From assembly GCA_934655835.1 (NCBI GenBank), contig CAKUHM010000011.1, positions 1-16,154 on the forward strand: DNA of 16,154 nt. Reading direction: 5' to 3'. Position numbers and translations under genes: made by a program. The DNA comes from an uncultured Collinsella sp. (GTDB taxonomy: Bacteria > Actinomycetota > Coriobacteriia > Coriobacteriales > Coriobacteriaceae). Numbering within the stretch: position 1 is the first letter of the stretch; the number at the start of each line of letters is the position of its first letter. Positions 1 through 7,301 of the stretch are shown one piece after another. The notes under the pieces are model-generated. The model made no database searches. It was not told the origin of the DNA and worked only from the letters and a program-made list of their open reading frames with translations.

Positions 1-600
1 GACGGCGGGATCGGGATTCGCCCCGGCAAATGACATGAGCCAGTTTCTGATGGGGTTGGAGGAGCTCAGCATTGCCATGGTGCCACAGCCAAGCAGGGCA
101 AACAGGCCGACGGAAAGGCGCAGCGCCTCCATGTGTCCAAATCGGAAGAATATCGGCTGCGCCAAAAACACCATCATGAGGGAGATGAGCATCGATGCCG
201 CCGAGGCGGTTGCGATTTCAAAGACCGTCTGGCTTGTCGAAGGGATGCCCATGTGATCAAAGAACGGAAGGGCGAGGATGTTCAGAAGCGTAGCCGCGCA
301 GGCCATGACGGCCGAGAAGGCAATAATGCACAGGTAGCGTGCGCAGATGATGTCCTTGCGCGAAAACGGCAGCGTTGCCCGATAGCGCTCCCAACCGTTT
401 TGGTTATCGTAGCCAGCCAGCGAGTTCATGATAATGATGGGTGACATGGCGCTGACCGCGCAGGTGCCGGCGCTCATGCCGGAATCGCCGTCTGTCGCGT
501 TGGCAAGGGTCAGCACGACGAAGATGAACAGGCCGACGCCGGCGATGCTCGGGAGAAACGAGCGTGCGATGGCGGTTTCGGACTTAAAAGCGCGTTTCAT
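1..600 (-). CDS. ABC-2 type transporter permease, partial (C-terminus beyond the window)
   Basis: This is the membrane subunit of an ABC transporter, probably an exporter paired with the ATPase encoded just upstream. The frame is open from an ATG at 598-600 to the left edge (200 codons), so the C-terminus is missing. Hydrophobic segments lie near residues 16-34, 45-60, 88-112 and 128-150, with another near 160-175. Between the second and third segments is a DNQNGWERY...LPFSRKDI-type cytoplasmic stretch, which is characteristic of the ABC2_membrane_5 group of small permeases. Its ATG overlaps the TGA of the ATPase gene (ATGA), so the two are probably translationally coupled. The substrate cannot be read from the sequence. 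Related GntR/ATPase/permease operons often respond to cell-envelope stress or peptide antibiotics, but that is only family analogy. Confidence 0.85.
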   Translation of the reverse strand, partial: MKRAFKSETAIARSFLPSIAGVGLFIFVVLTLANATDGDSGMSAGTCAVSAMSPIIIMNSLAGYDNQNGWERYRATLPFSRKDIICARYLCIIAFSAVMACAATLLNILALPFFDHMGIPSTSQTVFEIATASAASMLISLMMVFLAQPIFFRFGHMEALRLSVGLFALLGCGTMAMLSSSNPIRNWLMSFAGANPDPAV

Positions 601-1478
601 TTGGAGGCTCCTTTCAGCGTAAGGCGCAGATAGTCATCGATGGAAATCCGGTCGCAGGGAATCTCGGGAAAGGCCTCGAGCGCTTCGCGGCGATTGGGGA
701 CCAGCACGTCAACGCTGTAGGCATGACGGGTGGCGCGGGCGCCTTCGACGCAAGCCATTAGCTCGACAGCTTGCGCCTGGGTGCAGTGGGCAATGCCGGC
801 GCGGTCGGTAATGTCCTCGCGCGGCATATCGAACACGATCGAGCCGTTATCGATGCAGACAACACGGTCGGCGGCACGTTCAAGATCGGATGTAATGTGG
901 CTCGAGAACAATATGCTGCGCTGTCCGTCGGCGACAAAGGCGAGCAGCTCATCGAGCAGCTCCTCACGCGCCATGGGGTCGAGGCCTGCCGTGGCTTCGT
1001 CCAGGATGAGCAGCTCGGCCTTGTGGCTGAGCGCACACGCGAGCTGCAGCTTCATGCCCATGCCGCGGGAGAGGTCTTTGACCTTTGCCTTGGGGTCGAG
1101 GCCAAATCGATCGTTGAGGCCGGTGAACGTGTCATGGTTCCAGGTGGGGTACGCTGAGCCTACGAGCGCCTCGACCTCGGCCACCTTGAGCGTGGTGGGG
1201 AAGGGGCACGTGTCCAGCACGAGTCCGATGCGAGAGCGCGTGCGACGTTGCTGTTCATCGGGCGCATTGGCATCGCAGCGCTGTCCAAACAGATATACCT
1301 CGCCAGAATCGAGCTTTATGAGCCCGAGTGCGGCGCGGATGGTCGTCGTCTTGCCGGCGCCGTTTGCGCCCACAAAGCCAACGATCTGGCCGGGCTCCAC
1401 GGCAAACGTGACATCGCGCAGTGAAAAGCGGTCGCTTACGCGGCGTGAGGCACCTTTGAGTTCTAGCAAGTTTTGCAT
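597..1478 (-). CDS. ABC transporter ATP-binding protein
   Basis: This 293-residue ATPase powers the ABC-2 permease that follows it. Visible motifs are Walker A GANGAGKT (37-44), the signature LSRGMGMK (136-143), Walker B LLILDE (156-161) with the D-loop TAGLD (163-167), and the switch histidine in SSH (194). After about residue 215 comes a roughly 75-residue C-terminal extension of the kind seen in the YtrB/CcmA-like exporter ATPases. I chose the ATG at 1476-1478 because an AGAAAGG ribosome binding site precedes it. The open frame runs further upstream, but that part lies inside gntR in another frame and has no homology. The gene starts 23 bp after gntR and ends in a 4-bp overlap with the permease. 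This is a regulator-ATPase-permease operon. Confidence 0.93.
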   Translation of the reverse strand: MQNLLELKGASRRVSDRFSLRDVTFAVEPGQIVGFVGANGAGKTTTIRAALGLIKLDSGEVYLFGQRCDANAPDEQQRRTRSRIGLVLDTCPFPTTLKVAEVEALVGSAYPTWNHDTFTGLNDRFGLDPKAKVKDLSRGMGMKLQLACALSHKAELLILDEATAGLDPMAREELLDELLAFVADGQRSILFSSHITSDLERAADRVVCIDNGSIVFDMPREDITDRAGIAHCTQAQAVELMACVEGARATRHAYSVDVLVPNRREALEAFPEIPCDRISIDDYLRLTLKGASK

Positions 1479-1501
1479 GGTATAGCCTTTCTTGCAGATG
1501 G

Positions 1502-1882
1502 CTACTGCATGGTTTCGGGGGCAACAAGGTCGAGCATTTCGTGCAGCTTCTCGCGCGTGACGCCCAGGGCTTCTGCCTGTGTCGCTGCCTGCGCAAGCAG
1601 CTCTTCGACATGGCAGAGCTGGTTTTCGCGCAAGAGCTCTTGGTTGCCCTCGGCGACAAAGCAGCCTTTGCCTTGCACGGTGCAGATAAACCCAAGTTGC
1701 TCCAGGTCGGCGTAGGCGCGCTTGGTGGTGATGACGCTCACACCCAGGTCGCTGGCAAGCGCACGGATGCTGGGGAGTTTGGCTCCCGCAGCGAGTGTCC
1801 CCGAGAGTATCTGAGCTTTGACCTGCGAGGATATCTGCTCGTAGATGGGCTTGTCGCTCGAATTGGATAGGATGATGTCCAC
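1502..1882 (-). CDS. GntR family transcriptional regulator, YtrA-like
   Basis: This is a 126-residue DNA-binding regulator, probably an autorepressor of the ABC operon it heads. Residues 11-77 form a GntR winged helix (KPIYEQISSQ, then LPSIRALASDLGVS, TTKRAYADLEQLGF and GKGCFVA). The remaining roughly 50 residues are helical and have no sugar- or fatty-acid-binding domain. That short form is the YtrA subfamily, which usually sits next to ABC transporters as here. Translation appears to start at GTG (1880-1882), five bases after a TAAGGAG site at 1888-1894. An inverted repeat overlapping the promoter lies 28 bp upstream and is the obvious operator candidate. The inducer is unknown. Confidence 0.92.
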   Translation of the reverse strand: MDIILSNSSDKPIYEQISSQVKAQILSGTLAAGAKLPSIRALASDLGVSVITTKRAYADLEQLGFICTVQGKGCFVAEGNQELLRENQLCHVEELLAQAATQAEALGVTREKLHEMLDLVAPETMQ

Positions 1883-1909
1883 AGCGGCTCCTTAGCTGAT
1901 GGGCTACAC

Positions 1910-1943
1910 GTGTATATAACCGGTAAGCACAGTATATATACAC
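1910..1943. promoter_or_regulatory. Candidate operator of the GntR/ABC operon (inverted repeat)
   Basis: GTGTATATA (1910-1918) and TATATACAC (1935-1943) are perfect 9-bp inverted arms with a 16-bp spacer. The right arm also contains the 10-bp palindrome GTATATATAC (1932-1941). The repeat overlaps the predicted -10 of the operon, which is where a repressor would act. The arms resemble the GTGTA/TACAC half-sites I recall for Bacillus YtrA, but the spacing here is wider. Binding is inferred. Confidence 0.55.
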
Positions 1944-1960
1944 TATGCACAGTTACGCAA
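1933..1960 (-). promoter_or_regulatory. Probable promoter of the gntR-ABC operon
   Basis: Read on the minus strand, TTGCGT (1955-1960) is followed after 16 bases by TATATA (1933-1938). Transcription would begin near 1926, about 45 bases before the GTG start. The -10 lies inside the right arm of the inverted repeat, which is consistent with repression by the product of the first gene. Confidence 0.45.
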
Positions 1961-1986
1961 GAGGAAAATCGGGATTGCCGGCGACC

Positions 1987-2131
1987 GTTTGTCTCGATCT
2001 GTAACACTAAGACCCGATTTGGGCGGCTAGATGTTACAGATTGAGATTTTGGCGGCAGACCCATTCGTTTGTCTCAATCTGTAACAGGTAGAGGCTCAAA
2101 ACCCGTCTAGATGTTACAGATCAAGACAAAC
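1987..2131. repeat. Twin palindromic repeat, two units with an 80-bp period
   Basis: Unit 1 has arms at 1987-2006 and 2032-2050, and unit 2 at 2067-2086 and 2112-2131. Both units have a 25-bp centre, and corresponding arms are exactly 80 bp apart. In unit 2 the arms pair over 20 positions with only two adjacent mismatches. In unit 1 the outer end of the right arm has diverged, but the inner ATCTGTAACA pairs perfectly. The core ATCTGTAACA occurs four times in alternating orientation, and CTAGA precedes both right arms. No ORF or poly-T tract belongs to it. It looks like a REP/MITE-type element, and its position between divergent genes is unusual for a terminator role. Confidence 0.85.
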
Positions 2132-2271
2132 TGCTGCGGAGTGCCGCCGCCGATTGGCAACCAAGACCTCGACTGATGTATTTGTCCTGATAGGCGCCCT
2201 GCCACAGCATTTCGCGGCTACAATAATGCGGTTACAACGACGTAATGCACTCAATGCAAGAAAGGATCCGC

Positions 2272-3885
2272 ATGGCAAGCCTGTCGGATGAAATCTCGTC
2301 GCGCCGCACATTCGCGATCATCAGCCACCCGGACGCCGGTAAGACCACCCTTACCGAGAAGCTGCTGCTCTACACCGGCAGCATTCAGACCGCCGGCTCG
2401 GTCAAGGGCAAGAGCTCGGCCAAGCACGCCGTCTCGGACTGGATGGATATCGAGAAGGAGCGCGGCATTTCCGTTACCTCCTCGGTGCTGCAGTTCACCT
2501 ACAACGGCGCCTGCGTCAACATCCTCGATACCCCCGGCCACCAGGACTTCTCGGAGGATACCTACCGTACCCTTATGGCCGCCGACGCCGCAGTCATGGT
2601 CATCGACGGCGCTAAGGGCGTCGAGGCCCAGACCAAAAAGCTCTTTAAGGTCTGTACGCTGCGCCACATTCCCATCTTCACCTTTGTGAACAAGCTCGAC
2701 CACGAGGCTCGCGATCCGTTTGAGCTCATGGAAGAGATCGAGAACGTTCTGGGTATCAATACGTATCCCATGAACTGGCCCATCGGCAGCGGCCGTAACT
2801 TCCGCGGCGTGTTCGACCGCCAGACCCGTCGCGTCATCGCCTTTGAGGGTGACGGCCACGCCAACGCCACCAAAAAGGTTGCCGAGGTCGAGGCCGAGCT
2901 GGGTGATCCTTCCATGGATGAGCTCATCGGCGAGGAGAACCACAAGAACCTAATGGACGACATCGAGCTGCTCGATGGCGCCGGCGACGAGCTCGATCTG
3001 GATGCCGTGGCCTGCGGCAAGCTGAGCCCGGCGTTCTTTGGCTCGGCGCTCACCAACTTTGGCGTGGAGCCCTTCCTCAAGGAGTTCCTGCGTCTGGCCC
3101 CGACGCCGCGCGCCTATACCGATACGCTCACCAGTGAGCCGGTCGATCCCTGCCGCGATGACTTTAGCGGCTTTGTGTTTAAGATCCAGGCCAACATGGA
3201 CAAGAACCACCGTGACCGCATCGCTTTTGTGCGCATTTGCTCGGGCAAGTTCGAGCGCGGCATGGACGCCTTCCACGTGCAGGGCAACCGCAAGCTTAAG
3301 CTTGCCACGGGCACGTCGATGATGGCCGATGACCGCGCCATCGTGGACGAGGCATACGCGGGCGATATCGTGGGCCTGTTCGATCCGGGTATCTTTAGCA
3401 TCGGTGACACCGTGTGCTCTGGCAAGCGCCATGTGCAGTATCCGCAGATCCCGACGTTTGCCCCCGAGATGTTCGCCCGCATTACGCAGGTCGATACGCT
3501 CAAGCGCAAGCAGTTTGTGAAGGGCATGGAGGAGCTTGCCCAGGAGGGCGCCATCCAGATCTTCCGCGAGCTGGGTGCCGGTATGGAGAGCGTCATCGTG
3601 GGCGTGGTCGGCGTGCTGCAGTTTGAGGTGCTCGAGCGCCGCCTCAAGGCCGAATATCGTGTTGAGGTTCGTCGCCAGCCGCTGCCCTATACGGACATTC
3701 GCTGGATTCAGAACGACCCCGATACCATTGACATTCCGGCTCTTTCGCTCACGCGCGACACCCTGCGCGTCGAGGACATGCGCGGCGGTAAGCTGCTGCT
3801 GTTCACGAGCCCGTGGAACGTGGATTGGGCAACTGACCACAACTCCGACCTTATCCTGTCGGAGTTTGGCAACGTGGCCTTTTAG
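2272..3885 (+). CDS. prfC: Peptide chain release factor 3 (RF3)
   Basis: RF3 is the GTPase that speeds removal of RF1/RF2 from the ribosome after termination. The 537-residue product matches the usual family length. GTPase motifs are G1 SHPDAGKT (18-25), G2 in ERGISV (63-68), G3 DTPGH (86-90), G4 NKLD (140-143) and a G5-like FGSAL after residue 250. Family-typical stretches include HAVSDWMDIEKERGISV, the MNWPIG segment and, near the C-terminus, VLQFEVLERRLKAEY. I chose the ATG at 2272 because a GAAAGGA site precedes it. An ATG 27 bases upstream has no such site and would add nine non-conserved residues. The gene stands alone and is followed by a hairpin terminator. It diverges from the GntR operon across the twin repeat. 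Confidence 0.97.
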   Translation: MASLSDEISSRRTFAIISHPDAGKTTLTEKLLLYTGSIQTAGSVKGKSSAKHAVSDWMDIEKERGISVTSSVLQFTYNGACVNILDTPGHQDFSEDTYRTLMAADAAVMVIDGAKGVEAQTKKLFKVCTLRHIPIFTFVNKLDHEARDPFELMEEIENVLGINTYPMNWPIGSGRNFRGVFDRQTRRVIAFEGDGHANATKKVAEVEAELGDPSMDELIGEENHKNLMDDIELLDGAGDELDLDAVACGKLSPAFFGSALTNFGVEPFLKEFLRLAPTPRAYTDTLTSEPVDPCRDDFSGFVFKIQANMDKNHRDRIAFVRICSGKFERGMDAFHVQGNRKLKLATGTSMMADDRAIVDEAYAGDIVGLFDPGIFSIGDTVCSGKRHVQYPQIPTFAPEMFARITQVDTLKRKQFVKGMEELAQEGAIQIFRELGAGMESVIVGVVGVLQFEVLERRLKAEYRVEVRRQPLPYTDIRWIQNDPDTIDIPALSLTRDTLRVEDMRGGKLLLFTSPWNVDWATDHNSDLILSEFGNVAF

Positions 3886-3890
3886 CGCAT

Positions 3891-3925
3891 CGGCGCGGTG
3901 GCCCTGCGGGGCTGCCGCGCCGTTT
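3891..3925 (+). terminator. Probable terminator of prfC
   Basis: CGGCGCGG (3891-3898) pairs with CCGCGCCG (3915-3922). An inner GCCC/GGGC stem (3901-3904 with 3909-3912) lies above a small internal loop. Only three Ts follow directly, so the intrinsic terminator is of moderate strength. It starts five bases after the prfC stop codon. Confidence 0.55.
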
Positions 3926-3927
3926 AC

Positions 3928-3956
3928 TTGCCTGATGCCGTATAAGCGGCTATCAT
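3928..3956 (+). promoter_or_regulatory. Promoter of the queuosine-transporter operon
   Basis: TTGCCT (3928-3933) and TATCAT (3951-3956) are separated by the ideal 17 bp, predicting a start near 3963. This places the riboswitch candidate at 3986-4035 inside a leader of about 80 bases. A TATCAT hexamer recurs upstream of several genes in this window. Confidence 0.6.
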
Positions 3957-3985
3957 ACCCACCGTCGTTTCAAGACCGGGGCGTC

Positions 3986-4035
3986 CGAGCAGTTCGGGTC
4001 CGATATCCTGCTCGTTAAACCTAAAACCAAAGGAG
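3986..4035 (+). promoter_or_regulatory. Candidate preQ1-I riboswitch in the leader of the VUT transporter gene
   Basis: A 7-bp stem CGAGCAG/CTGCTCG (3986-3992 with 4008-4014) closes a 15-base loop. The loop begins TTC directly after the 5' strand and ends with C directly before the 3' strand, the positions that contact ligand in type-I preQ1 aptamers. An A-rich tail (TTAAACCTAAAACC, 4015-4028) follows. The loop's GGGT (3996-3999) can pair with ACCT (4019-4022) in the tail, which would form the H-type pseudoknot, and the Shine-Dalgarno AAAGGAG (4029-4035) is adjacent. The loop is a few bases longer than in the textbook examples. The downstream gene encodes a queuosine-precursor-type transporter, which fits. 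Covariation and ligand binding are untested. Confidence 0.6.
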
Positions 4036-4041
4036 TACATA

Positions 4042-4764
4042 ATGATCAAGAAGGTCATGGAGGACTACAAGGTCCTGTTGCGGAGCATTCCCGCGGCAAC
4101 GGTTTCGCTGTTTTTCGTGAGCGTCATCATGATGAACCTGCTGGCCAACAAAGAGCTTATCAGCCTGCCGTATCTGGCACTCGATTGCGGCTTTGTGGTG
4201 AGCTGGGTTTCGTTTTTGTGCCAGGACATGATCTGCAAGCGCTTTGGCGCCAAGGCATCCATCAAAATCTCTATCCTCGCGCTGCTGGTCAACCTGGCCG
4301 TGAGCCTGTGCTTTTGGGCATGCTCGCTCACGCCCGGCATGTGGGGCGCCTACTACGACACGGGCATGATCGAGGTCAACAGCGCCCTTAACGCCACCAT
4401 CGGCGGCACCTGGTACGTGGTGCTGGGCTCTTCGCTGGCAATGCTCGTTTCTGCCGTGGTTAACTCCACGCTCAACCAGTCGCTCGGCCGCATGCTCAAA
4501 AAGAATAACTTTGCGAGCTTCGCCTTCCGCTCCTATGTGTCCACGGGTGTTGGCCAGTTTATCGACAACTTGGTCTTTGCCATTGTGGTAAGCCACACGT
4601 TCTTTGGTTGGACCTGGGTGCAAGTCCTTATGTGCTCGCTGACCGGCGCTGTTGCCGAGCTGCTGTGCGAGGTCTTCCTGAGCCCCGTGGGCTACAAGGT
4701 CGTGCGTGGCTGGGAGCGCGAGAATGTGGGCTCCGAGTACCTCGAGCGCCACGCGACCGCCTAA
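4042..4764 (+). CDS. VUT/YhhQ family transporter, probable queuosine-precursor importer
   Basis: This 240-residue integral membrane protein has about six hydrophobic segments (near 15-35, 43-62, 73-95, 122-145, 165-185 and 190-215). It carries the VUT/YhhQ hallmarks: a QDMICKRFGAKAS segment (61-73) corresponding to the family's D-x-I-x-x-x-(Y/F)-G motif, and GQFIDN (171-176) in a later helix. Members move queuosine precursors (preQ0, preQ1 or queuine) across the membrane for tRNA modification. An AAAGGAG site lies six bases before the ATG. The preQ1-I-like structure in its leader supports the substrate assignment independently. The gene is nine bases upstream of the SDR gene. I see no queuosine biosynthesis gene in the window, consistent with a salvage lifestyle, but the rest of the genome is not visible. 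Confidence 0.88.
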   Translation: MIKKVMEDYKVLLRSIPAATVSLFFVSVIMMNLLANKELISLPYLALDCGFVVSWVSFLCQDMICKRFGAKASIKISILALLVNLAVSLCFWACSLTPGMWGAYYDTGMIEVNSALNATIGGTWYVVLGSSLAMLVSAVVNSTLNQSLGRMLKKNNFASFAFRSYVSTGVGQFIDNLVFAIVVSHTFFGWTWVQVLMCSLTGAVAELLCEVFLSPVGYKVVRGWERENVGSEYLERHATA

Positions 4765-4773
4765 GGAGCAAGT

Positions 4774-5454
4774 ATGCGGGTTTTGATCACGGGCGCCTCG
4801 GGCGGTATCGGAACCGCGTGTGTGCAGCGCTTTTTGGACGAGGGTCACGAGGTCGTGGGCTTTGATCTGCTGCCGGCGGCGATTGAACACGAGCGCTACC
4901 GCCATCTGATTGTTGATGTCCGCAAGCCGGACGCGTTTCCGGACGACCTTGAGCCCCAGGTGATCGTGAACGTTGCCGGTACGCAGGATTCGGCCGATGA
5001 CATCGCCGCCAACCTGTGCGGCACCATCAACGTGACCGAGCGTTACGCCTTTGTGGGGGAGGGGCTTGCCGCCAAGCCGGCGCCGGCTATCAAATCCGTA
5101 GTCAATGTGGGGTCGGCGAGCGGGCATACGGGATCGGAGTTTCCCGCCTATGCTGCCAGCAAGGGTGGCGTTATCGCCTACACCAAGAACCTTGCAAACC
5201 GCCTGGCGCCGCAGGCCATCGCCAACAGTGTGGACCCGGGCGGCGTTATCACGCCGCTCAACCGTTGCGTGATGGAAGACGAACGCCTGTGGAACCAGAT
5301 TATGGAGCTCACGCCGCTTAAACGCTGGGCCACCGCCCAAGAGATCGCCGAGTGGATCTACTTTGTGGGCGTGACCAACCGTTTTATGACCGGGCAGAGC
5401 CTGCTGATCGATGGCGGCGAGGCCGGCCGCACACAATTTATTTGGCCCGAATAG
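4774..5454 (+). CDS. Short-chain dehydrogenase/reductase (SDR) family oxidoreductase
   Basis: This is a 226-residue classical SDR enzyme using NAD(P). The Rossmann motif TGASGGIG is at 6-13, NVAG at 66-69, and the catalytic Ser is in NVGSASG (111-117), followed by YAASK (126-130). The active-site Tyr/Lys pair is therefore intact. DPGGVITPL (154-162) replaces the usual N/RPG segment, and LIDGGE (211-216) is the typical C-terminal signature. It is short for the family because the region before NVAG is trimmed. An AAGGAG site follows the transporter stop within nine bases, so the two genes are one operon, and a strong terminator follows. The substrate is unknown. A role linked to queuosine precursor salvage is possible but suggested only by the shared transcript. 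Confidence 0.93.
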   Translation: MRVLITGASGGIGTACVQRFLDEGHEVVGFDLLPAAIEHERYRHLIVDVRKPDAFPDDLEPQVIVNVAGTQDSADDIAANLCGTINVTERYAFVGEGLAAKPAPAIKSVVNVGSASGHTGSEFPAYAASKGGVIAYTKNLANRLAPQAIANSVDPGGVITPLNRCVMEDERLWNQIMELTPLKRWATAQEIAEWIYFVGVTNRFMTGQSLLIDGGEAGRTQFIWPE

Positions 5455-5457
5455 GAA

Positions 5458-5491
5458 ACGCGCCCGATGGAAAGCCGTCGGGCGCGTTTTT
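5458..5491 (+). terminator. Strong intrinsic terminator after the VUT-SDR operon
   Basis: A 13-bp stem with one G-T pair (5458-5470 with 5475-5487) closes the four-base loop AAAG and is followed by a run of five Ts (5487-5491). It begins four bases after the SDR stop. The reverse strand has a weaker T run, so the same hairpin may also serve the convergent ung gene. Confidence 0.9.
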
Positions 5492-5504
5492 GATGTATCG
5501 ATTT

Positions 5505-6230
5505 TTAGCCGAGGCAAGTCCAGTTGACGGGGATCGAGCCGCGCTGTTCGAGTAACCGATTGGCTGCCGAGAAGGGACGCGACCCCATAAAAGCGGGGAG
5601 TTCTGCCGTGGCACGGTTGGCCGAAAGCGGCGAAGGGTGCGTAGAGGCCAGGCAGAACTTGCCGGTTGCCTTGTCCGCGCCGGTCGCGGCGAGCTTGCCT
5701 TCGACCATCTGCTGGGCAAAGCGACCCCATGCCAAAAAGACTACCGGCTGGGGCAGCTGGCAGCAGCGCTCGATGACGTAGTCGGTCAGCGTGCTCCAGC
5801 CCAGCTTGGCGTGCGAATTGGCGGCATACTCGCGCACGGTGAGCGTGGTGTTGAGAAGCAGGACGCCCTGTTGTGCCCATGGGGTTAGGTCTCCCGTGGC
5901 GGGAATGGGGCAGCCTAGATCGGCATTGAGCTCCTTGTAAATGTTGCGCAGGCTCGGCGGCAACTTGGTTTGCGACGCGGGGACCGAGAACGACAGCCCC
6001 ATTGCCTGGTTGGGTCCGTGATAGGGGTCTTGACCCAAGATGATAACCTTGACCTGGTTGGCCGGCGTATAGGCGAGGGCATTGAGGATGTCGTCTTGTG
6101 CCGGGTAGATGGTTTGCTCGGCACGTAAAAGGGCGATGCGCTCGAGCAGCTGGTTCGTTGTGTCACGTACCGGCTGCGGCGCATCGCCCAACCAAGTTGC
6201 TATGTTGCGGTTGCGAGTTGCGGTGTCCAT
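5505..6230 (-). CDS. ung: Uracil-DNA glycosylase, family 1
   Basis: This enzyme excises uracil from DNA as the first step of base-excision repair. The 241-residue product has the family-1 water-activating motif GQDPYHG (66-72, catalytic Asp 68), the uracil-recognition block LLLNTTLTV (124-132), VFLAWG (164-169), and the DNA-intercalating loop HPSPLSA (198-204). All catalytic elements are present, and the length is normal. The ATG at 6228-6230 follows an AAAGGAG site by five bases. It lies downstream of the EamA gene on the same strand with 88 bases between them, and converges on the SDR operon. Confidence 0.97.
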   Translation of the reverse strand: MDTATRNRNIATWLGDAPQPVRDTTNQLLERIALLRAEQTIYPAQDDILNALAYTPANQVKVIILGQDPYHGPNQAMGLSFSVPASQTKLPPSLRNIYKELNADLGCPIPATGDLTPWAQQGVLLLNTTLTVREYAANSHAKLGWSTLTDYVIERCCQLPQPVVFLAWGRFAQQMVEGKLAATGADKATGKFCLASTHPSPLSANRATAELPAFMGSRPFSAANRLLEQRGSIPVNWTCLG

Positions 6231-6270
6231 GGGGCTCCTTTACGGCAGATGCTCTGTTGGCATCTATTGT

Positions 6271-6291
6271 AAAGGCGCACCGGTTGCCTTT
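6271..6291 (-). terminator. Weak hairpin between eamA-type gene and ung
   Basis: AAAGGC (6271-6276) and GCCTTT (6286-6291) form a six-bp stem with a nine-base loop. On the minus strand it follows the exporter stop and leads into TTTACAAT, which could also hold a -10 (TACAAT) for ung. Its termination strength is uncertain. Confidence 0.35.
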
Positions 6292-6318
6292 ATGCCGCGG
6301 CTGCATGAAGAGTGGGGT

Positions 6319-7221
6319 CTACGAGACGCGCTCGGGCGCTCCTGCCATGTGAGCGTGTCCTTGCGAGCGAAGGCGCGGGAGCTCGACGGTTGCCACCATC
6401 ACGCCGGTGAGGATGAGGGCGGCGCCAAAGAAGGCGATGGGGCTCAGGACCTCGCCGACCAGGAAGAACGAGAAGACGGCGGAGCAGACCGGCTCGAGCG
6501 AGAAAGCGAAGCCGGTGGTCTCGGCAGGTACGTGGGGCTGCACGAGCGTTTGGGTGATAAAGCCGTAGGCAGAGCAGATGAGTGCGAGCGCGACGACCAC
6601 GACGATCTCGTTGGGCGTGCTGGGAAGCGTGAAGCCGCCAAAGGTGCACGCGGCGATGCCCGAGAACAGGCCGCCAAAGCCCAACTGCCAAACGCCCAGG
6701 CCCAGGGGGTCGACTTCTTCGACAAAACGCTTGGCGACGATGATATGGCCGGCATAGACAAAGGCGGAGAGCAGCATGATGAGCGCGCCGGGGTTGAGGC
6801 TGGTAAAGTCGGCACCCGAGAGCAGCAGCATGCCACAGGTGACGATGGCGGTACCGACGAGCACCTTGCGCTCGGGGGCACGACGCAGCAGGGCGGCGTT
6901 GGCAAACGGCACGATCACGACCGTCAGGCTCTGCAAAAAGCCGGCGGTGGAGGCGGAGGTAAGGCTGGAGCCCAAGCACATGCAGGTGAGCTCGGTTGCC
7001 ATGATGGCGCCGATGATGGCGGCGCGAACCATGAGGTCGCGGTTGATGCGCAGCGCGTGCTTGTGGAAGAGCAGCAGGCAGGCCACAAAGGCGATGATGC
7101 AGCGCAGCGCAACGATGCTCGTGGCGTTCATGCTGTCCATGCCGATCTTCATGAGGGGGTACGAAAAGCCCCATGCGACGGGAACGGAAAACGAGAGCGC
7201 GATTGCTTTTTTGCGATCCAT
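6319..7221 (-). CDS. EamA/DMT family transporter
   Basis: This is a 300-residue drug/metabolite-superfamily permease with about ten hydrophobic helices in two homologous EamA halves (roughly residues 8-135 and 145-280). It shows the usual GFSYPLMKIG start of the first repeat and EPVCSAVFSFFLVGEVLS (243-260) in the second. Members export metabolites such as amino acids, though the substrate cannot be read here. The ATG follows AAGGAG by five bases. It is divergently transcribed from a LysR-type regulator across 158 bases that contain an inverted repeat, the classic arrangement of a LysR regulator controlling its neighbour. A weak hairpin and then ung follow on the same strand. Confidence 0.92.
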   Translation of the reverse strand: MDRKKAIALSFSVPVAWGFSYPLMKIGMDSMNATSIVALRCIIAFVACLLLFHKHALRINRDLMVRAAIIGAIMATELTCMCLGSSLTSASTAGFLQSLTVVIVPFANAALLRRAPERKVLVGTAIVTCGMLLLSGADFTSLNPGALIMLLSAFVYAGHIIVAKRFVEEVDPLGLGVWQLGFGGLFSGIAACTFGGFTLPSTPNEIVVVVALALICSAYGFITQTLVQPHVPAETTGFAFSLEPVCSAVFSFFLVGEVLSPIAFFGAALILTGVMVATVELPRLRSQGHAHMAGAPERVS

Positions 7222-7301
7222 GGGACTCCTTTTGTTACAGAACGGTTTCGCAAAAAGGATTCTGCCCCCAGATTTGGATGTAGTAAAGCGAATGTATCTT
7301 C

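Noticed and set aside
1479..1943. N-terminal extension of the ABC ATPase
   Set aside because: It overlaps gntR in a different frame, while the ATPase fold and its ribosome binding site start at 1478.
4021..5880. 619-codon open frame on the minus strand across the transporter, SDR and ung genes
   Set aside because: It is antisense to two clear genes and in another frame of ung. The product is His/Arg-rich with no family motif, a common shadow in GC-rich DNA.
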